Positions 9,065 to 18,022 of a stretch of 64,000 bases of DNA are shown here, one piece after another. The notes beneath the pieces were generated by a model. That model saw nothing but the letters and a program-made list of their open reading frames with translations, had not been told where the DNA came from and ran no database searches. Position 1 is the first letter of the stretch. Each line of letters opens with the position of its first letter. The translations under genes and the position numbers were made by a program. Source of the DNA: Anaerolineae bacterium (lineage in GTDB: Bacteria; Chloroflexota; Anaerolineae; Aggregatilineales; Aggregatilineaceae); NCBI GenBank assembly GCA_018432315.1, contig JAHDLB010000010.1, forward strand, positions 1-64,000. Direction: 5' to 3'.

Positions 9065-9522
9065 GGTTCGCCGGGCGGCGCGTCGTCTTCGGCGTCGTCT
9101 TTCGGAGGGGGGCCGAACCACGCGTAAATCACCACGCCCAGCGACGCCAGCAGAATCCCGCCGACGAACGTGATGGCCTGCAAGTTTCCCAACAAGGGGC
9201 GCGTGTCCTCGGTGATCGGGTGGCTGCCAAACCCCAGCACGTCTGCCAGCCCGCCCGCCGCCGCGATCAGCAGGCCGGTCAGCGTCAGCCGGATCCCGAT
9301 GTTCTGCGCGAGTGTGGCCGGCATGTCGGCGAAGAATTCCAGCTTGGCGAAGACGTAGGCGCCGGTATACAGCAGGCTGAAGCCAAATAGTGTCACCAGC
9401 ACCTGCAGCACGCCGATGCCGGACGCCGCCTCCAGGCCGATGATGCCGGGAAACAGGCCAATCAGCGTGATGACGATGCCAAGCGCGCCGATGGTAATGC
9501 TGAACTGCGCGTGTCGTTCCAT
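9061..9522 (-). CDS. Small four-helix membrane protein of unknown function
   Basis: A 153-residue protein with four predicted membrane helices (about 8-28, 32-55, 72-95 and 108-130) and an acidic Pro-rich tail (PPPKDDAEDDAPPGEP). I do not recognise the family. The ATG at 9522 is four bases past the stop of the upstream dipeptidase gene, with GAGG just before it, so it is probably translated with that gene. It is the last gene of a run that starts near 13145. Confidence 0.75.
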   Translation of the reverse strand: MERHAQFSITIGALGIVITLIGLFPGIIGLEAASGIGVLQVLVTLFGFSLLYTGAYVFAKLEFFADMPATLAQNIGIRLTLTGLLIAAAGGLADVLGFGSHPITEDTRPLLGNLQAITFVGGILLASLGVVIYAWFGPPPKDDAEDDAPPGEP

Positions 9523-9526
9523 AACC

Positions 9527-10615
9527 TCAGCCGCCGGGCAGCCCCGCCCGCAGGATACGTAACATATTGCCACTCAATATGGCCGAGACATCGCCCGGCT
9601 CGTAGCCGCGCGCACGCAGCGCCGGGCCAATGTCCCATAGATCGGTCACCGTGTCGAATCCGGCAGGCGTCGATTCCGCGCCGAAACCGCCGTCAAAGTC
9701 GCTGCCGATCCCGACATAACGCGCGCTGCCGGTGATCTGGCAGACGTGGTCGATGGCAGCGATGACGGTGTTCATGGTCGCCGCGTCTTTGCGATCGCCC
9801 AGTTTCCAGCCGGGCACGAGAAACAGGTTGTAGGGCATGATGCCCACCACGCCATCGCGCTCGGCGACGCGCCGGATCAGGTCGTCCGACAGATTGCGGT
9901 CGGTGCGGCCCGGGCTGAAGTGGAGCGGGTTGGCGTGCCCGGCGAAAACCGGCCCCGCGTAGCGGTCGAGCGCTTCCAGGCAGGCTTCGGGCGCCATATG
10001 GGACAGGTCCAGGATCATCCCAAAGCCGCCCATAACCTCCAGCAAGGCGCGGCCCAGGTCGGTCAAGGGGCCGGGGGCTTTGGTGCCGCCCGCGTAACGC
10101 GTCGCGGTCCAGGCGGGGCCGACGATGCGCAGCCCGCGCTCGACCCATTCCTCGAGCTGGGCCGGCTCCAGGATCGGATCGGCGCCTTCCATCAGCAGGA
10201 CCAGTCCCAGGCGATGATCGGCGAACTCGGTGCCGGGCGTCCAGGTCGCCAGCACGGCGTCGAGGTCCGCCTGGGTGAAGATCAGGTCGACGCGGTCGTT
10301 TTCGTCCGCCAGCCGTTCGTAATAGTCCATCTGCTGGATGCCCAGCCGGTAGGCTTCCTCGGGCGTGTCGTAGAGCAGCCGGTCTGTCGGGAACATCTTG
10401 CTCTTGGCCGGCGGCACGAACACGGTCGCGCACACCACGGCGATCCGGCCCAGGATTTCGTCGGGCAGGCCCACCATGCACGGGCCATAGACGCGCGCCA
10501 CATCAGTCCCGGCTTCGCGGCGGCGCGTATCCCAGGCGCTGCGCGTAAAATCGCGCCCGTGGTTGAAGTGGTTCCAGGCGATGTCCTGGTGACCGTCGAC
10601 GATGAAATCGGTCAT
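9527..10615 (-). CDS. Membrane dipeptidase family protein (peptidase M19)
   Basis: A 362-residue renal-dipeptidase-like amidohydrolase. The binuclear zinc site signs are DGHQD near the N terminus, EGAD in LLMEGAD (bridging Glu), and histidines in LDLSHMAP and FAGHANPLHFSPGRTDRN; YVGIGSDFDGG is also typical. M19 enzymes cleave dipeptides, often with a D-residue, so a role in peptide or murein turnover is possible. No signal peptide is seen. The start codon overlaps the stop of the upstream DsbA-like gene by four bases (ATGA), which fixes the start and implies coupled translation. Confidence 0.92.
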   Translation of the reverse strand: MTDFIVDGHQDIAWNHFNHGRDFTRSAWDTRRREAGTDVARVYGPCMVGLPDEILGRIAVVCATVFVPPAKSKMFPTDRLLYDTPEEAYRLGIQQMDYYERLADENDRVDLIFTQADLDAVLATWTPGTEFADHRLGLVLLMEGADPILEPAQLEEWVERGLRIVGPAWTATRYAGGTKAPGPLTDLGRALLEVMGGFGMILDLSHMAPEACLEALDRYAGPVFAGHANPLHFSPGRTDRNLSDDLIRRVAERDGVVGIMPYNLFLVPGWKLGDRKDAATMNTVIAAIDHVCQITGSARYVGIGSDFDGGFGAESTPAGFDTVTDLWDIGPALRARGYEPGDVSAILSGNMLRILRAGLPGG

Positions 10616-11310
10616 GGCGCGGTGTTCAAAGCCTCGATTTCGCGGTAATCCTGCACGCGCTGGCCGTCGATGAAAAACGTCGGCGTGCCGGTCAGCCCGC
10701 GCCGGTCGAACTCGCGCCGCGCCGCGTCGAGCACCGCGTCGAGCCCGTCCGAGTCCATGCACTGCTCGAAGGCGGGCATGTCCAGCCCCAGGTTTTCCGC
10801 GCCGAGCGTGATCCGCCGCTCGTCGAAGACCGACGTCAGGAATTTATCCTGCCAGTAAAACAGCGTGTCGTGCATCTCCCAGAACTGGCCCTGCTCGCCC
10901 GCGCACAGGGCGCCTTTGGCCGCGTCGCGCGCGCCGGAGCCGATGTGCGGGACCGGGATCATCACGAACTGGACCTGACCGGCGGCGATCTCGTCCAGCA
11001 AATCCTCGAACTGCTCCTCGTGAAACTCCCCGCAGTGAGGGCAGGCGTAGCTGGAGAAATCTTCGAGGAGGACCGGCGCGTTCGGGCTGCCCAGCCGCGC
11101 GAATCCTTCCCCGGTGAAGCCGCGCTCCAGCCCGGCGTAGTGCGTCTCGACGCCGTCTGGCACCGGGCCTTCCAGCGGGCGCAGCAGCAGATACGCCGCG
11201 ACACCCACGGCGATTACGGTCACAACCAGGATGATCAAGACCCACAGCGGCGGGCGCCTCCGCGCCGCGCGGACGGGTCGAGCGTGGTCAGTCGGGAGCC
11301 GTCGCGTCAT
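10612..11310 (-). CDS. DsbA-family thioredoxin-fold protein, membrane anchored
   Basis: A 232-residue protein with one N-terminal membrane helix (about 21-44) and an external thioredoxin fold. The redox motif CPHC sits in SSYACPHCGEFHEE, and the cis-proline motif in TGTPTFFIDG, as in DsbA/DsbG-like oxidoreductases of Gram-positive type and Chloroflexi. Two further cysteines (GALCAGE and EQCMD) may pair. It should form or reshuffle disulfides in extracytoplasmic proteins. It starts three bases after the HAD gene stop and overlaps the dipeptidase start. Confidence 0.9.
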   Translation of the reverse strand: MTRRLPTDHARPVRAARRRPPLWVLIILVVTVIAVGVAAYLLLRPLEGPVPDGVETHYAGLERGFTGEGFARLGSPNAPVLLEDFSSYACPHCGEFHEEQFEDLLDEIAAGQVQFVMIPVPHIGSGARDAAKGALCAGEQGQFWEMHDTLFYWQDKFLTSVFDERRITLGAENLGLDMPAFEQCMDSDGLDAVLDAARREFDRRGLTGTPTFFIDGQRVQDYREIEALNTAP

Positions 11311-11313
11311 GGG

Positions 11314-12063
11314 TCAGCGCCACGGCTGGATGACGTCGAGCAGGTCGGGCAGGGTGGTGATGGTGGCGTCCGGCTCCACGGTGATACCGTCCGGCAGCCA
11401 GTGGTGCGGCTGCTCGATCCAGACTCCGCGCAGGCCGGCCTGCTGGGCGCCCCACACGTCGAAGTACAGGCTGTCGCCCACGTATATCGCCTCGCCGGCC
11501 TCCAGGCCCAACCCCTGCAAGCCCATCTCGAACACGTCGCGGGCGGGCTTCCACGCCTCCGCGTCGGACGAGAAGACCAGGTGCTCCAGGTAGGTCGTCA
11601 GGCCGAACCGGTCGAGGTCGTAGACGTGCGCCTCGCCGGGCCAGTGCGTGTTGGAGATCAGCCCGACGCGCAGCCCGGAGTCACGCAGCGCGCGCAGCGT
11701 CGCCTCGGCACCGTCGAGCGGGCGCACGGTCGATTGGATGGCGGCCATGTACACCCCGGCGAGTTCGTCGACGAGTTCCGCAGTGGGGGCCCGAACGCCC
11801 CATTTCTCCGCGACGAGCGCCATCTGGCGGTCGGTCTTGAGTTCCTTCACATCCTGGCGATCGAGCGAGCCCCACAGCATCAACGCGTGGTCCCAGGCGG
11901 TCGCCAGGGCGTCATCTTCCGGCGGCAGGGTGTAGCCCAACTGGTAGAGGTGGCGATAGACCGCCCTCGCGCCGACCTTTTCCATCTCTTCCCAGGTTTC
12001 GCCGGGCGGGGTGTAGTGCAGCAGGGTGCCGCCCATGTCGAACAAGACGCCGCGTAACGCCAT
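11314..12063 (-). CDS. HAD-superfamily hydrolase
   Basis: A 249-residue haloacid-dehalogenase-type phosphatase. Motif I is LFDMGGTLL: the nucleophile Asp is present but the acid/base Asp two residues later is Gly (DMGGT), a variant common in this subfamily. Motif II is GLISNTHW, motif III lysine lies in DAEAWKPARDVFE, and motif IV is IYVGDSLYFDVWGAQQAG. A helical cap lies at about 20-100. Substrate is unknown. The ATG at 12063 is preceded by AAAGGAGC at good spacing; the longer open frame upstream runs into the M42 gene and is rejected. Confidence 0.9.
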   Translation of the reverse strand: MALRGVLFDMGGTLLHYTPPGETWEEMEKVGARAVYRHLYQLGYTLPPEDDALATAWDHALMLWGSLDRQDVKELKTDRQMALVAEKWGVRAPTAELVDELAGVYMAAIQSTVRPLDGAEATLRALRDSGLRVGLISNTHWPGEAHVYDLDRFGLTTYLEHLVFSSDAEAWKPARDVFEMGLQGLGLEAGEAIYVGDSLYFDVWGAQQAGLRGVWIEQPHHWLPDGITVEPDATITTLPDLLDVIQPWR

Positions 12064-12092
12064 TGACGCTGCTCCTTTCGCGGCCTGCGGGG

Positions 12093-13145
12093 TCAGGATA
12101 ACAGATACCGCGCGATCAGGTGCGCGGTGTGGATCAGGCTGTCGTGGTGGGTGCGCTCGTAGGCGTGCGACGCATCGACGCCGGGACCGATCAGCGCGAC
12201 CTGGGCCGCACCACCCGCCCGCCAATAGGCTTCGCCGTCCGAGGCGTAATACGGGTAGATGTCCGGCTTGTAGGGAATGCCGGCTTCGTCGGCCAGGGTT
12301 CGCAGTTTGTGCGTCAGGCCGGCGTGGTACGGGCCGCCGGCATCCTTGACGCAGATGCCCACGCTGAACTCATCCGAGTTCTGCCCTTCGCCCACCGCGG
12401 CCATATCGACCGCTACCAGCTCGCGCAGGTCCTCCGGGAAGCCCGCCGACGCGCCGTGCCCCGTCTCCTCGTAGTTGGCGATGACCGTGGTCACCGGCTG
12501 GGCCGGGCGGGTGTCTGCCGCACGCAGCGCGCGAAAGGCGGCGTAGATAGCGGCCACACCGGCCTTGTCGTCCAGGTGGCGCGAGCGGACGAACCCGGTG
12601 CCGGTGATTTCGACGCGTGGATCGAGGAAGACGAAGTCGCCCACCTCGATTCCCAACTGGCGCGTGTCGTCGGCGCTGCTCACCCGCGCATCGAGGCGGA
12701 TCTCCATCGTGTCGGCGTTGCGCGGCGCGTCGGGCGCGTCGCGGTGGATGTGCACGCTGGCCTTGACCGGGACGACGGTGCCCCGGTAGCGGGCGCCGCT
12801 CTGTGTCTGGATCGTCACGCCTTCGAACTCGATGGCGTTCCACATGTACCCGCCGAGCATGGTGAGCTTGAGCCGCCCGTTGGATTTGATCTCCTTGACC
12901 ATCAGCCCCAGCGTGTCGATGTGGGCGGTCAGGCCACGCGGCACGGTGTCCTGGGCGCCCGGCCAGGTGAGGACGAGCGCGCCTTTGGGCGCGCGCCTCA
13001 AGCTCAGGCCGGGGATGGCGAGCGCGGCAAAACGATTCTCGACAAAGGCGATAGCTTCGGAATGGTAACCGGTCGGGCTGGGGGTATTGAGCAATTCCAC
13101 CAGGAAATCCGTCACCGGCTCGATCTCGAACTGAAGGTCCTGCAT
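12093..13145 (-). CDS. M42 family metallo-aminopeptidase
   Basis: A 350-residue cytoplasmic M42 (glutamyl aminopeptidase/TET-like) peptidase. Zinc ligands and catalytic residues can be placed: His and Asp in LTAHIDTLG, Asp in RSRHLDDKAG, the catalytic Glu pair in NYEETGHGAS, Asp in VAVDMA, and His in ASHAYERTHHDSL. M42 enzymes trim N-terminal residues from peptides and often form 12-mers. The ATG at 13145 has GGAGA seven bases ahead; a GTG four codons upstream is possible. It heads a run of same-strand genes with the HAD, DsbA-like and M19 genes, with spacings of 29 bases or less. Confidence 0.93.
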   Translation of the reverse strand: MQDLQFEIEPVTDFLVELLNTPSPTGYHSEAIAFVENRFAALAIPGLSLRRAPKGALVLTWPGAQDTVPRGLTAHIDTLGLMVKEIKSNGRLKLTMLGGYMWNAIEFEGVTIQTQSGARYRGTVVPVKASVHIHRDAPDAPRNADTMEIRLDARVSSADDTRQLGIEVGDFVFLDPRVEITGTGFVRSRHLDDKAGVAAIYAAFRALRAADTRPAQPVTTVIANYEETGHGASAGFPEDLRELVAVDMAAVGEGQNSDEFSVGICVKDAGGPYHAGLTHKLRTLADEAGIPYKPDIYPYYASDGEAYWRAGGAAQVALIGPGVDASHAYERTHHDSLIHTAHLIARYLLS

Positions 13146-13214
13146 CGGCGTCTCCACACGGTCGGGTGCGAAACCATGCCAGGAGTATAACCCGACACCG
13201 CGTCTGACGAAACC

Positions 13215-15620
13215 TCACGGTGTAATGGTGATCGTCGCCAGCACGGCGTGATCGCCTAGCGGGGCGCCGTTCGCGTTCACGACCGTCAGCCGGTCGGCGG
13301 GCGTTTCCCACCAGTAGAGCACGGCCCACAGCTCGTAGGTGCCGGGGGCGAGGCTGTCGGGAAGCGGCAGACCGTGATTGTCGCGGTGCAGCGAGCCGGG
13401 CTGCCACGTCGAGGTGAATTCGAAGTGATTGGCCGGGAACGAGTCGCGCTGCGCGACTAGCACGCCGTCCTGCGTCAGGAACAACCCCACCGTGAAATCA
13501 TGCGGCGGCGGGGCCACCGTCTCCCACAGCAGCGAAATGGGCAGCACCTGGCCGCGCTCCCAGGTGGTGCCGCCGGGAATGTCGTACCCGACCAGCCGCA
13601 GCGTATCGCCGAACGTCGCGCCGGTGAATGTGTCCGGCCAGGCGGGGGCGGTGGGCGGCGGCGCGGGCGTGGTGCTGAAGGCCACGGCACGGGCCACGTC
13701 GCTGGCCTGGATCGTGCCGGTGGCAAAGTAGTGCCGCGTCAAAAACTGCTCCATCGGGCGGACGGCCCAGGGAATCGCCGGGCTGCTGTTGATCACGAGC
13801 CAGAATCGCGCGTGGCGCGTGGCGAGGTCGGACAGGATCAGGGTGTTAGCCGGATCGATCAGGTCGTCGGGGTAGGGCGATTCGTGTTCGGGACTCTGGT
13901 CCGGGCTGGAGCGCTCGCCGGGCGACTTCGACAGGGTGATCACCGGGGGCGCGTTGCGCTTGTAGTAGTTCATGAAAAACCGGGAATAGGTGTAATCGTT
14001 GAGCACGATCACGTCGCCGGGGTCCAACTGTGTTTCGAGCTGGGCCAGCAGGTCCCGCGTGGGTTGGAAGTCGCCGTAGTAGCGAGGGTCGCGCCGGATG
14101 GCGAGCAGGCCGCCGCCGAGCGTCAGCGCGGTGGCGGCGACGAGCGCGGCAGCGGTCAGCAGGCTGCTGCGCGGCGAGGTGGCCCGTTCGCGCGTCCAGG
14201 CGACCAGCCCGGCCAGCGTCCCGATCCCCAGCGCGGCGCACAGAACCGGCAGGAGCCACGCGTCGCCCGTCGCGTAGCGCCACGCGAAATCGGCGGGAAA
14301 ATCACCCAACAGGTCCAGCGCGACGCGAAACTGCGACCAGCGCGGATTCCAGGCGCCGCCTTCCCAGGGAATGATGCCGTTTGCCGTGAGCACGTCGTAA
14401 TAGCGGTGAATCGGGACGACCACGCCCAATACCTGAACCGCAACGCTGATCGCCAGGACAGCGAGCGCGCCCAGCCGTTTCCAGGCGGCGGCGCCTCGCC
14501 TGACGAGCGCATCGGCCACGGGCAGCAGCCACAGCGCGACGAACGGCGTCACCGGCACCAGGTAGCGCGGGCCCCAGCCCAGGCCGCCGTGCCATTGGTC
14601 CGCGCCGCGAATGGCCGCGTAGCCGACCGCGAACGAAACCGTCATCACCAGCGGCATCAGGATCAGCCGCCAGCGCCGCTCGCGGGCCAGGCGCGGCCAA
14701 CCGAGAAAACCGAGCAGCAGCACCGGCGAAAAGAGCCACATGCTGCGCCCTGGGCTGAACATGTAGCCCTTGATGCCCTCCGATAGATCCGACAGGTTGC
14801 CCCTGGCCTGCTGCAGGCGCTTGACGAATGCGTAGCGTTGGGGAATGTCGAACAGCGTGTCGGCGTTGAGGACCGCCAGCGCCAGCAGGATCGCCGCGAT
14901 CCCCAGGCCCGCCAGCGTGATGATCGCGCCGCGGGTGAGGCGGACGCGCCCCAGGCGGGCGGGCAGCGCCTCGACGATCACGGCGGGGAGGATCAGCAGC
15001 GCCGCCTCTTTCGAGAGCACGGCCCCGCTGAAGGCGAGCGCCAGCCCGGCACCGGCCAGCCAGGGCCGTTTGCCGCCGGCGAGTTGTTGGCGCAGGCGCA
15101 GCGTGAAATAGACGCTGAGCAGGGACAGCCACGTGAACAGCGGCTCGCGGAAGAATGTTCGGCTGTACGGCCAGGCGATGGTCCCAATGCCAAAGGCGAG
15201 TGCTACCAGGGCCGCCACCCGTCCCCGGTAGCCCAGGGCCAGGCCAAACGCGAACAGCGTCGCGGCGGTGAGCGCCGTGACCAGGACGTTGAACAGCCAG
15301 ACCGTGTGAGCCAGCCCGATGCCCGGCAGCGCCTGGGCGATCAGGAACAGGCCCGCCGCCAGCACCGGTTGCAGCGGCTCGGTGTCGGCGGGAGGCGGCT
15401 GGGCGTCCGCCAGCCGGACCGGCGGGTAAGCGTCGAATTCGAAATTCACGCGCAGGTCGCCGCGCCGCGCCATGCTTTCCGTCGCGTCGAACAGAAACCA
15501 TTCGTCGCGGCTGGCGGCGAATCCGTTGTACGTGACGAAATACACCGCGACCAGGAACGCGACCAGACAGGCGCCAATCGCCAGCCGCCGCCAACCGTTC
15601 GGCGCGCGCTCCGCGTTCAT
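13215..15620 (-). CDS. GT-C fold membrane glycosyltransferase-like protein (ArnT/GT39 type)
   Basis: An 801-residue integral membrane protein. The first external loop has ASRDEWFLF, the acidic pair typical of GT-C enzymes that use lipid-linked sugars. About 11-12 hydrophobic helices follow up to residue 500. The C-terminal 300 residues are soluble and beta-rich, with Trp/Pro-rich segments such as GTYELWAVLYWWETPAD near the end. It probably moves a sugar from a polyprenyl carrier to an acceptor outside the membrane. The start overlaps the stop of the upstream GT4 gene by four bases, so it is the last gene of the polysaccharide operon. Confidence 0.85.
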   Translation of the reverse strand: MNAERAPNGWRRLAIGACLVAFLVAVYFVTYNGFAASRDEWFLFDATESMARRGDLRVNFEFDAYPPVRLADAQPPPADTEPLQPVLAAGLFLIAQALPGIGLAHTVWLFNVLVTALTAATLFAFGLALGYRGRVAALVALAFGIGTIAWPYSRTFFREPLFTWLSLLSVYFTLRLRQQLAGGKRPWLAGAGLALAFSGAVLSKEAALLILPAVIVEALPARLGRVRLTRGAIITLAGLGIAAILLALAVLNADTLFDIPQRYAFVKRLQQARGNLSDLSEGIKGYMFSPGRSMWLFSPVLLLGFLGWPRLARERRWRLILMPLVMTVSFAVGYAAIRGADQWHGGLGWGPRYLVPVTPFVALWLLPVADALVRRGAAAWKRLGALAVLAISVAVQVLGVVVPIHRYYDVLTANGIIPWEGGAWNPRWSQFRVALDLLGDFPADFAWRYATGDAWLLPVLCAALGIGTLAGLVAWTRERATSPRSSLLTAAALVAATALTLGGGLLAIRRDPRYYGDFQPTRDLLAQLETQLDPGDVIVLNDYTYSRFFMNYYKRNAPPVITLSKSPGERSSPDQSPEHESPYPDDLIDPANTLILSDLATRHARFWLVINSSPAIPWAVRPMEQFLTRHYFATGTIQASDVARAVAFSTTPAPPPTAPAWPDTFTGATFGDTLRLVGYDIPGGTTWERGQVLPISLLWETVAPPPHDFTVGLFLTQDGVLVAQRDSFPANHFEFTSTWQPGSLHRDNHGLPLPDSLAPGTYELWAVLYWWETPADRLTVVNANGAPLGDHAVLATITITP

Positions 15621-16801
15621 GCGCGGCCCTTCTGCGCGCCAGCGAGCAGCGCGCGGTACAGCGCGGCCAATTCCGCGGCCCGCCGGCTGATGTCGTAGTC
15701 GGCCAGGATGGCCCGCCGGACGTCTTCGTGCGCGGCGGGACCGGCTTCCAGCGCCTCGCGCACGGCGTCCGCCAGTTGATCAGGATCGCCGGGCGGGACC
15801 AGCGCGCCATAGGCGCCACCGCGCAGCAGGTCCGGCACGCCGCCGACCGCGGTCGAGACGACCGGCACGCCCGCCGCCAGCGCCTCGATCAGCGACACCG
15901 GGGTGCCCTCGTTGTGCGAGCTGATCACCAGCGCGTCCATGTCGCTGTAGACGTCCCGCAGGTCGGCTATCCAACCGGTGAACAGCACGCGGCCCGCCAG
16001 GCCCAGTTCCCCGGCGCGCGCCTCGATCGCGGCGCGACATTCCCCGTCGCCGACGATGGCGAACCGGGCCTCGCTCAGCGCCGGGACGTGCACGAGGCGG
16101 GCGGCCATTTGCAGGAACAGCTCGTGGTTCTTGATCGGCACCAGCCGCCCGACGATGCCCACCAGCGGGGCCTGGGGCGGGATGTCGAACCGGCGGCGGA
16201 AATGCCCATTGTGGCGCGGTGTCTCGGCGAACGCGCCCAGGTCCAGGATCAGCGGCATGACCTCGATCTGGTGGGCCGGGGCGATGCGGTAGGTGTTCGC
16301 CAGCTCGTCGCGCAGGCCGGGACTGATCGTGATCAGGCGGGTGCTCAGCCGCGCGGTGAGCCGTTCCAGCCAGAGAAAAACGCGCGTCTTGGCCGGGCTG
16401 AAATAGCCGTGGAACACGTGCCCGTGAAAGGTGTGGACGCGCACCGGGACCCGCGCCAGCCACGCCGCCCAACGGCCCACGAACCCGGCTTTCGCCGTGT
16501 GGGTGTCCACGATATCCGGGCGAAGGCGGCGCATCAAGCGCCAGAGCTTGACCAGCGTGACGACGTCGCGCAGCGGCGACAGCTCGCGCCCCAGCTCGGG
16601 GATGCTGACCGGTTCGATCCCGTGCTGCGCCGCCAGGTATCCCATGTCGCCTTCCTGGGGGCCCACCTGTCCGCAGACGAGGGTGCTCTCGAACTCGGGC
16701 GGGCCGAGCCGGGCGGTGAGCAGCACGACGTGAATCGCGGGACCGCCCACGTTCAGGCGGGCGATGATGCGCATGACGCGAATCGGGCGATCGGCGGTCA
16801 T
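15617..16801 (-). CDS. GT4 family glycosyltransferase
   Basis: A 394-residue GT-B glycosyltransferase. The N-terminal half has LNVGGPAIHV and FHGHVFHGYF (acceptor side); the C-terminal half has GRLVPIKNHELFL, VGDGECR, FTGW and the EX7E-type donor site SSHNEGTPVSLIEALAAG. It should add a sugar from a nucleotide donor to a lipid-linked glycan in the cytoplasm. The ATG at 16801, preceded by GGGGA, is preferred; an in-frame ATG at 16867 would add 22 residues unlike the family. It lies between another GT4 gene and the GT-C gene. Confidence 0.93.
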   Translation of the reverse strand: MTADRPIRVMRIIARLNVGGPAIHVVLLTARLGPPEFESTLVCGQVGPQEGDMGYLAAQHGIEPVSIPELGRELSPLRDVVTLVKLWRLMRRLRPDIVDTHTAKAGFVGRWAAWLARVPVRVHTFHGHVFHGYFSPAKTRVFLWLERLTARLSTRLITISPGLRDELANTYRIAPAHQIEVMPLILDLGAFAETPRHNGHFRRRFDIPPQAPLVGIVGRLVPIKNHELFLQMAARLVHVPALSEARFAIVGDGECRAAIEARAGELGLAGRVLFTGWIADLRDVYSDMDALVISSHNEGTPVSLIEALAAGVPVVSTAVGGVPDLLRGGAYGALVPPGDPDQLADAVREALEAGPAAHEDVRRAILADYDISRRAAELAALYRALLAGAQKGRA

Positions 16802-16874
16802 CGGATTCCCCAGGGCGTGGTCGGGACACCAACCGGCGCGCCGTTGCGGATCGGGAAGCGGCACCATTCGGCCA

Positions 16875-18008
16875 TCAGGCGCTGGCCTCCAGGCCGCGAT
16901 ACAGCGCCAGCGTGCGCTCGACCATCACTTCCGGCGAGAAGTGTTCCTCCAGGCGGCGGCGGCCATCGGCACCGCGCTGCCGGGCAGCGGATGGATCGGC
17001 GAGCGCTTCGCCCAGCGCCGCGCCGGTGGCGTCCGGATCGCGCGGCGGCACGAGCCAGCCGGTTTCGCCGTCGATCACCACTTCGGGAATGGCGCTGACA
17101 CGGGTCGCGATCACCGGCACGCGCAGGGCCATCGCTTCCAGGAAGACGAGGCCGAAGCCTTCCCACAGCGACGGCGCGAGCAGGACGTCCAGCCCGGCCA
17201 TAATCGCGCGGGCGTCGTCGCGCCAGCCGAGGAAATGGACGTTCTGCGCGACGCCGAGCCGGGCCGCTTCCGCTTCCAGTTGGGGGCGCAGCGGGCCATC
17301 ACCGGCGATGACGTAGTGCGCCTGGGGGAAGCGGGCCGCGACCTGGGCGAAAGCGCGCAGGCCGTGGATCAGGCCCTTCTGCTCCGCCAACCGGCAGACC
17401 GAGCCGACGACCGGCGCATCGCCCGGAATGCCCAGCGATCCGCGCAGCGCGGCGCGGGCGTCTGGCGGCGCGGAGACGGTGGCCGGGTCGAGGCCGTAGT
17501 GGATGGTGACGACGCGCTCGGGCGGGGCGCCTGCGAAATCGATCACGAACTGGCGGATCGCGCCGGAGATGGCGATACCCCGGTCGGTCCGGCGCCACAG
17601 CCAGCGATGCAGCCAGCGCATGGGCAGGGTCCGCCGGAAGCGGTCGTCGTTGTGCTGCGAGCTGACGACGAACGGAATCCGCGCCCGTCGCGCGGCGGGG
17701 ATGCCGTACAGATCGGCGTGGAGCAGGTGCGTGTGCACGATGTCGGGCCGGGCATCGCGGAACGCGCCCGCCAGCCGGGGCCACAAGCGCGGATCGAGAT
17801 GGCGATGAATGACAAGGCGCCGGGTTGGAATGCCCAGCGCCGACGCCTGCTCGACAAATGACTCGACGGGGTTGTCCGGCTCGACGAGGATCCACAGGCT
17901 CACGTCCAGGCCGCGCGCGCGCAAGCCAGGAAGCAGCGTGAGTAGATGTCCTTCGGAGCCCGCGACGCCGGTCATTTTCGACAGGTGTATGACCCGGTTG
18001 GTGGACAT
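16875..18008 (-). CDS. GT4 family glycosyltransferase
   Basis: A 377-residue GT-B enzyme, distinct from its neighbour. It begins with RVIHLSKMTGVAGSEGHLL, has VHTHLLHADLYG and SSQHNDDRFRR in the acceptor half, and VCRLAEQKGLIHGL, AGDGPLRPQLE and APSLWEGFGLVFLEAMA (EX7E donor site) in the second half. It is probably a second sugar-adding step of the same glycan. The start ATG at 18008, with GGGAGC ahead, is 14 bases after the epimerase stop. Confidence 0.93.
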   Translation of the reverse strand: MSTNRVIHLSKMTGVAGSEGHLLTLLPGLRARGLDVSLWILVEPDNPVESFVEQASALGIPTRRLVIHRHLDPRLWPRLAGAFRDARPDIVHTHLLHADLYGIPAARRARIPFVVSSQHNDDRFRRTLPMRWLHRWLWRRTDRGIAISGAIRQFVIDFAGAPPERVVTIHYGLDPATVSAPPDARAALRGSLGIPGDAPVVGSVCRLAEQKGLIHGLRAFAQVAARFPQAHYVIAGDGPLRPQLEAEAARLGVAQNVHFLGWRDDARAIMAGLDVLLAPSLWEGFGLVFLEAMALRVPVIATRVSAIPEVVIDGETGWLVPPRDPDATGAALGEALADPSAARQRGADGRRRLEEHFSPEVMVERTLALYRGLEASA

Positions 18009-18022
18009 GAAGCTCCCGCCGG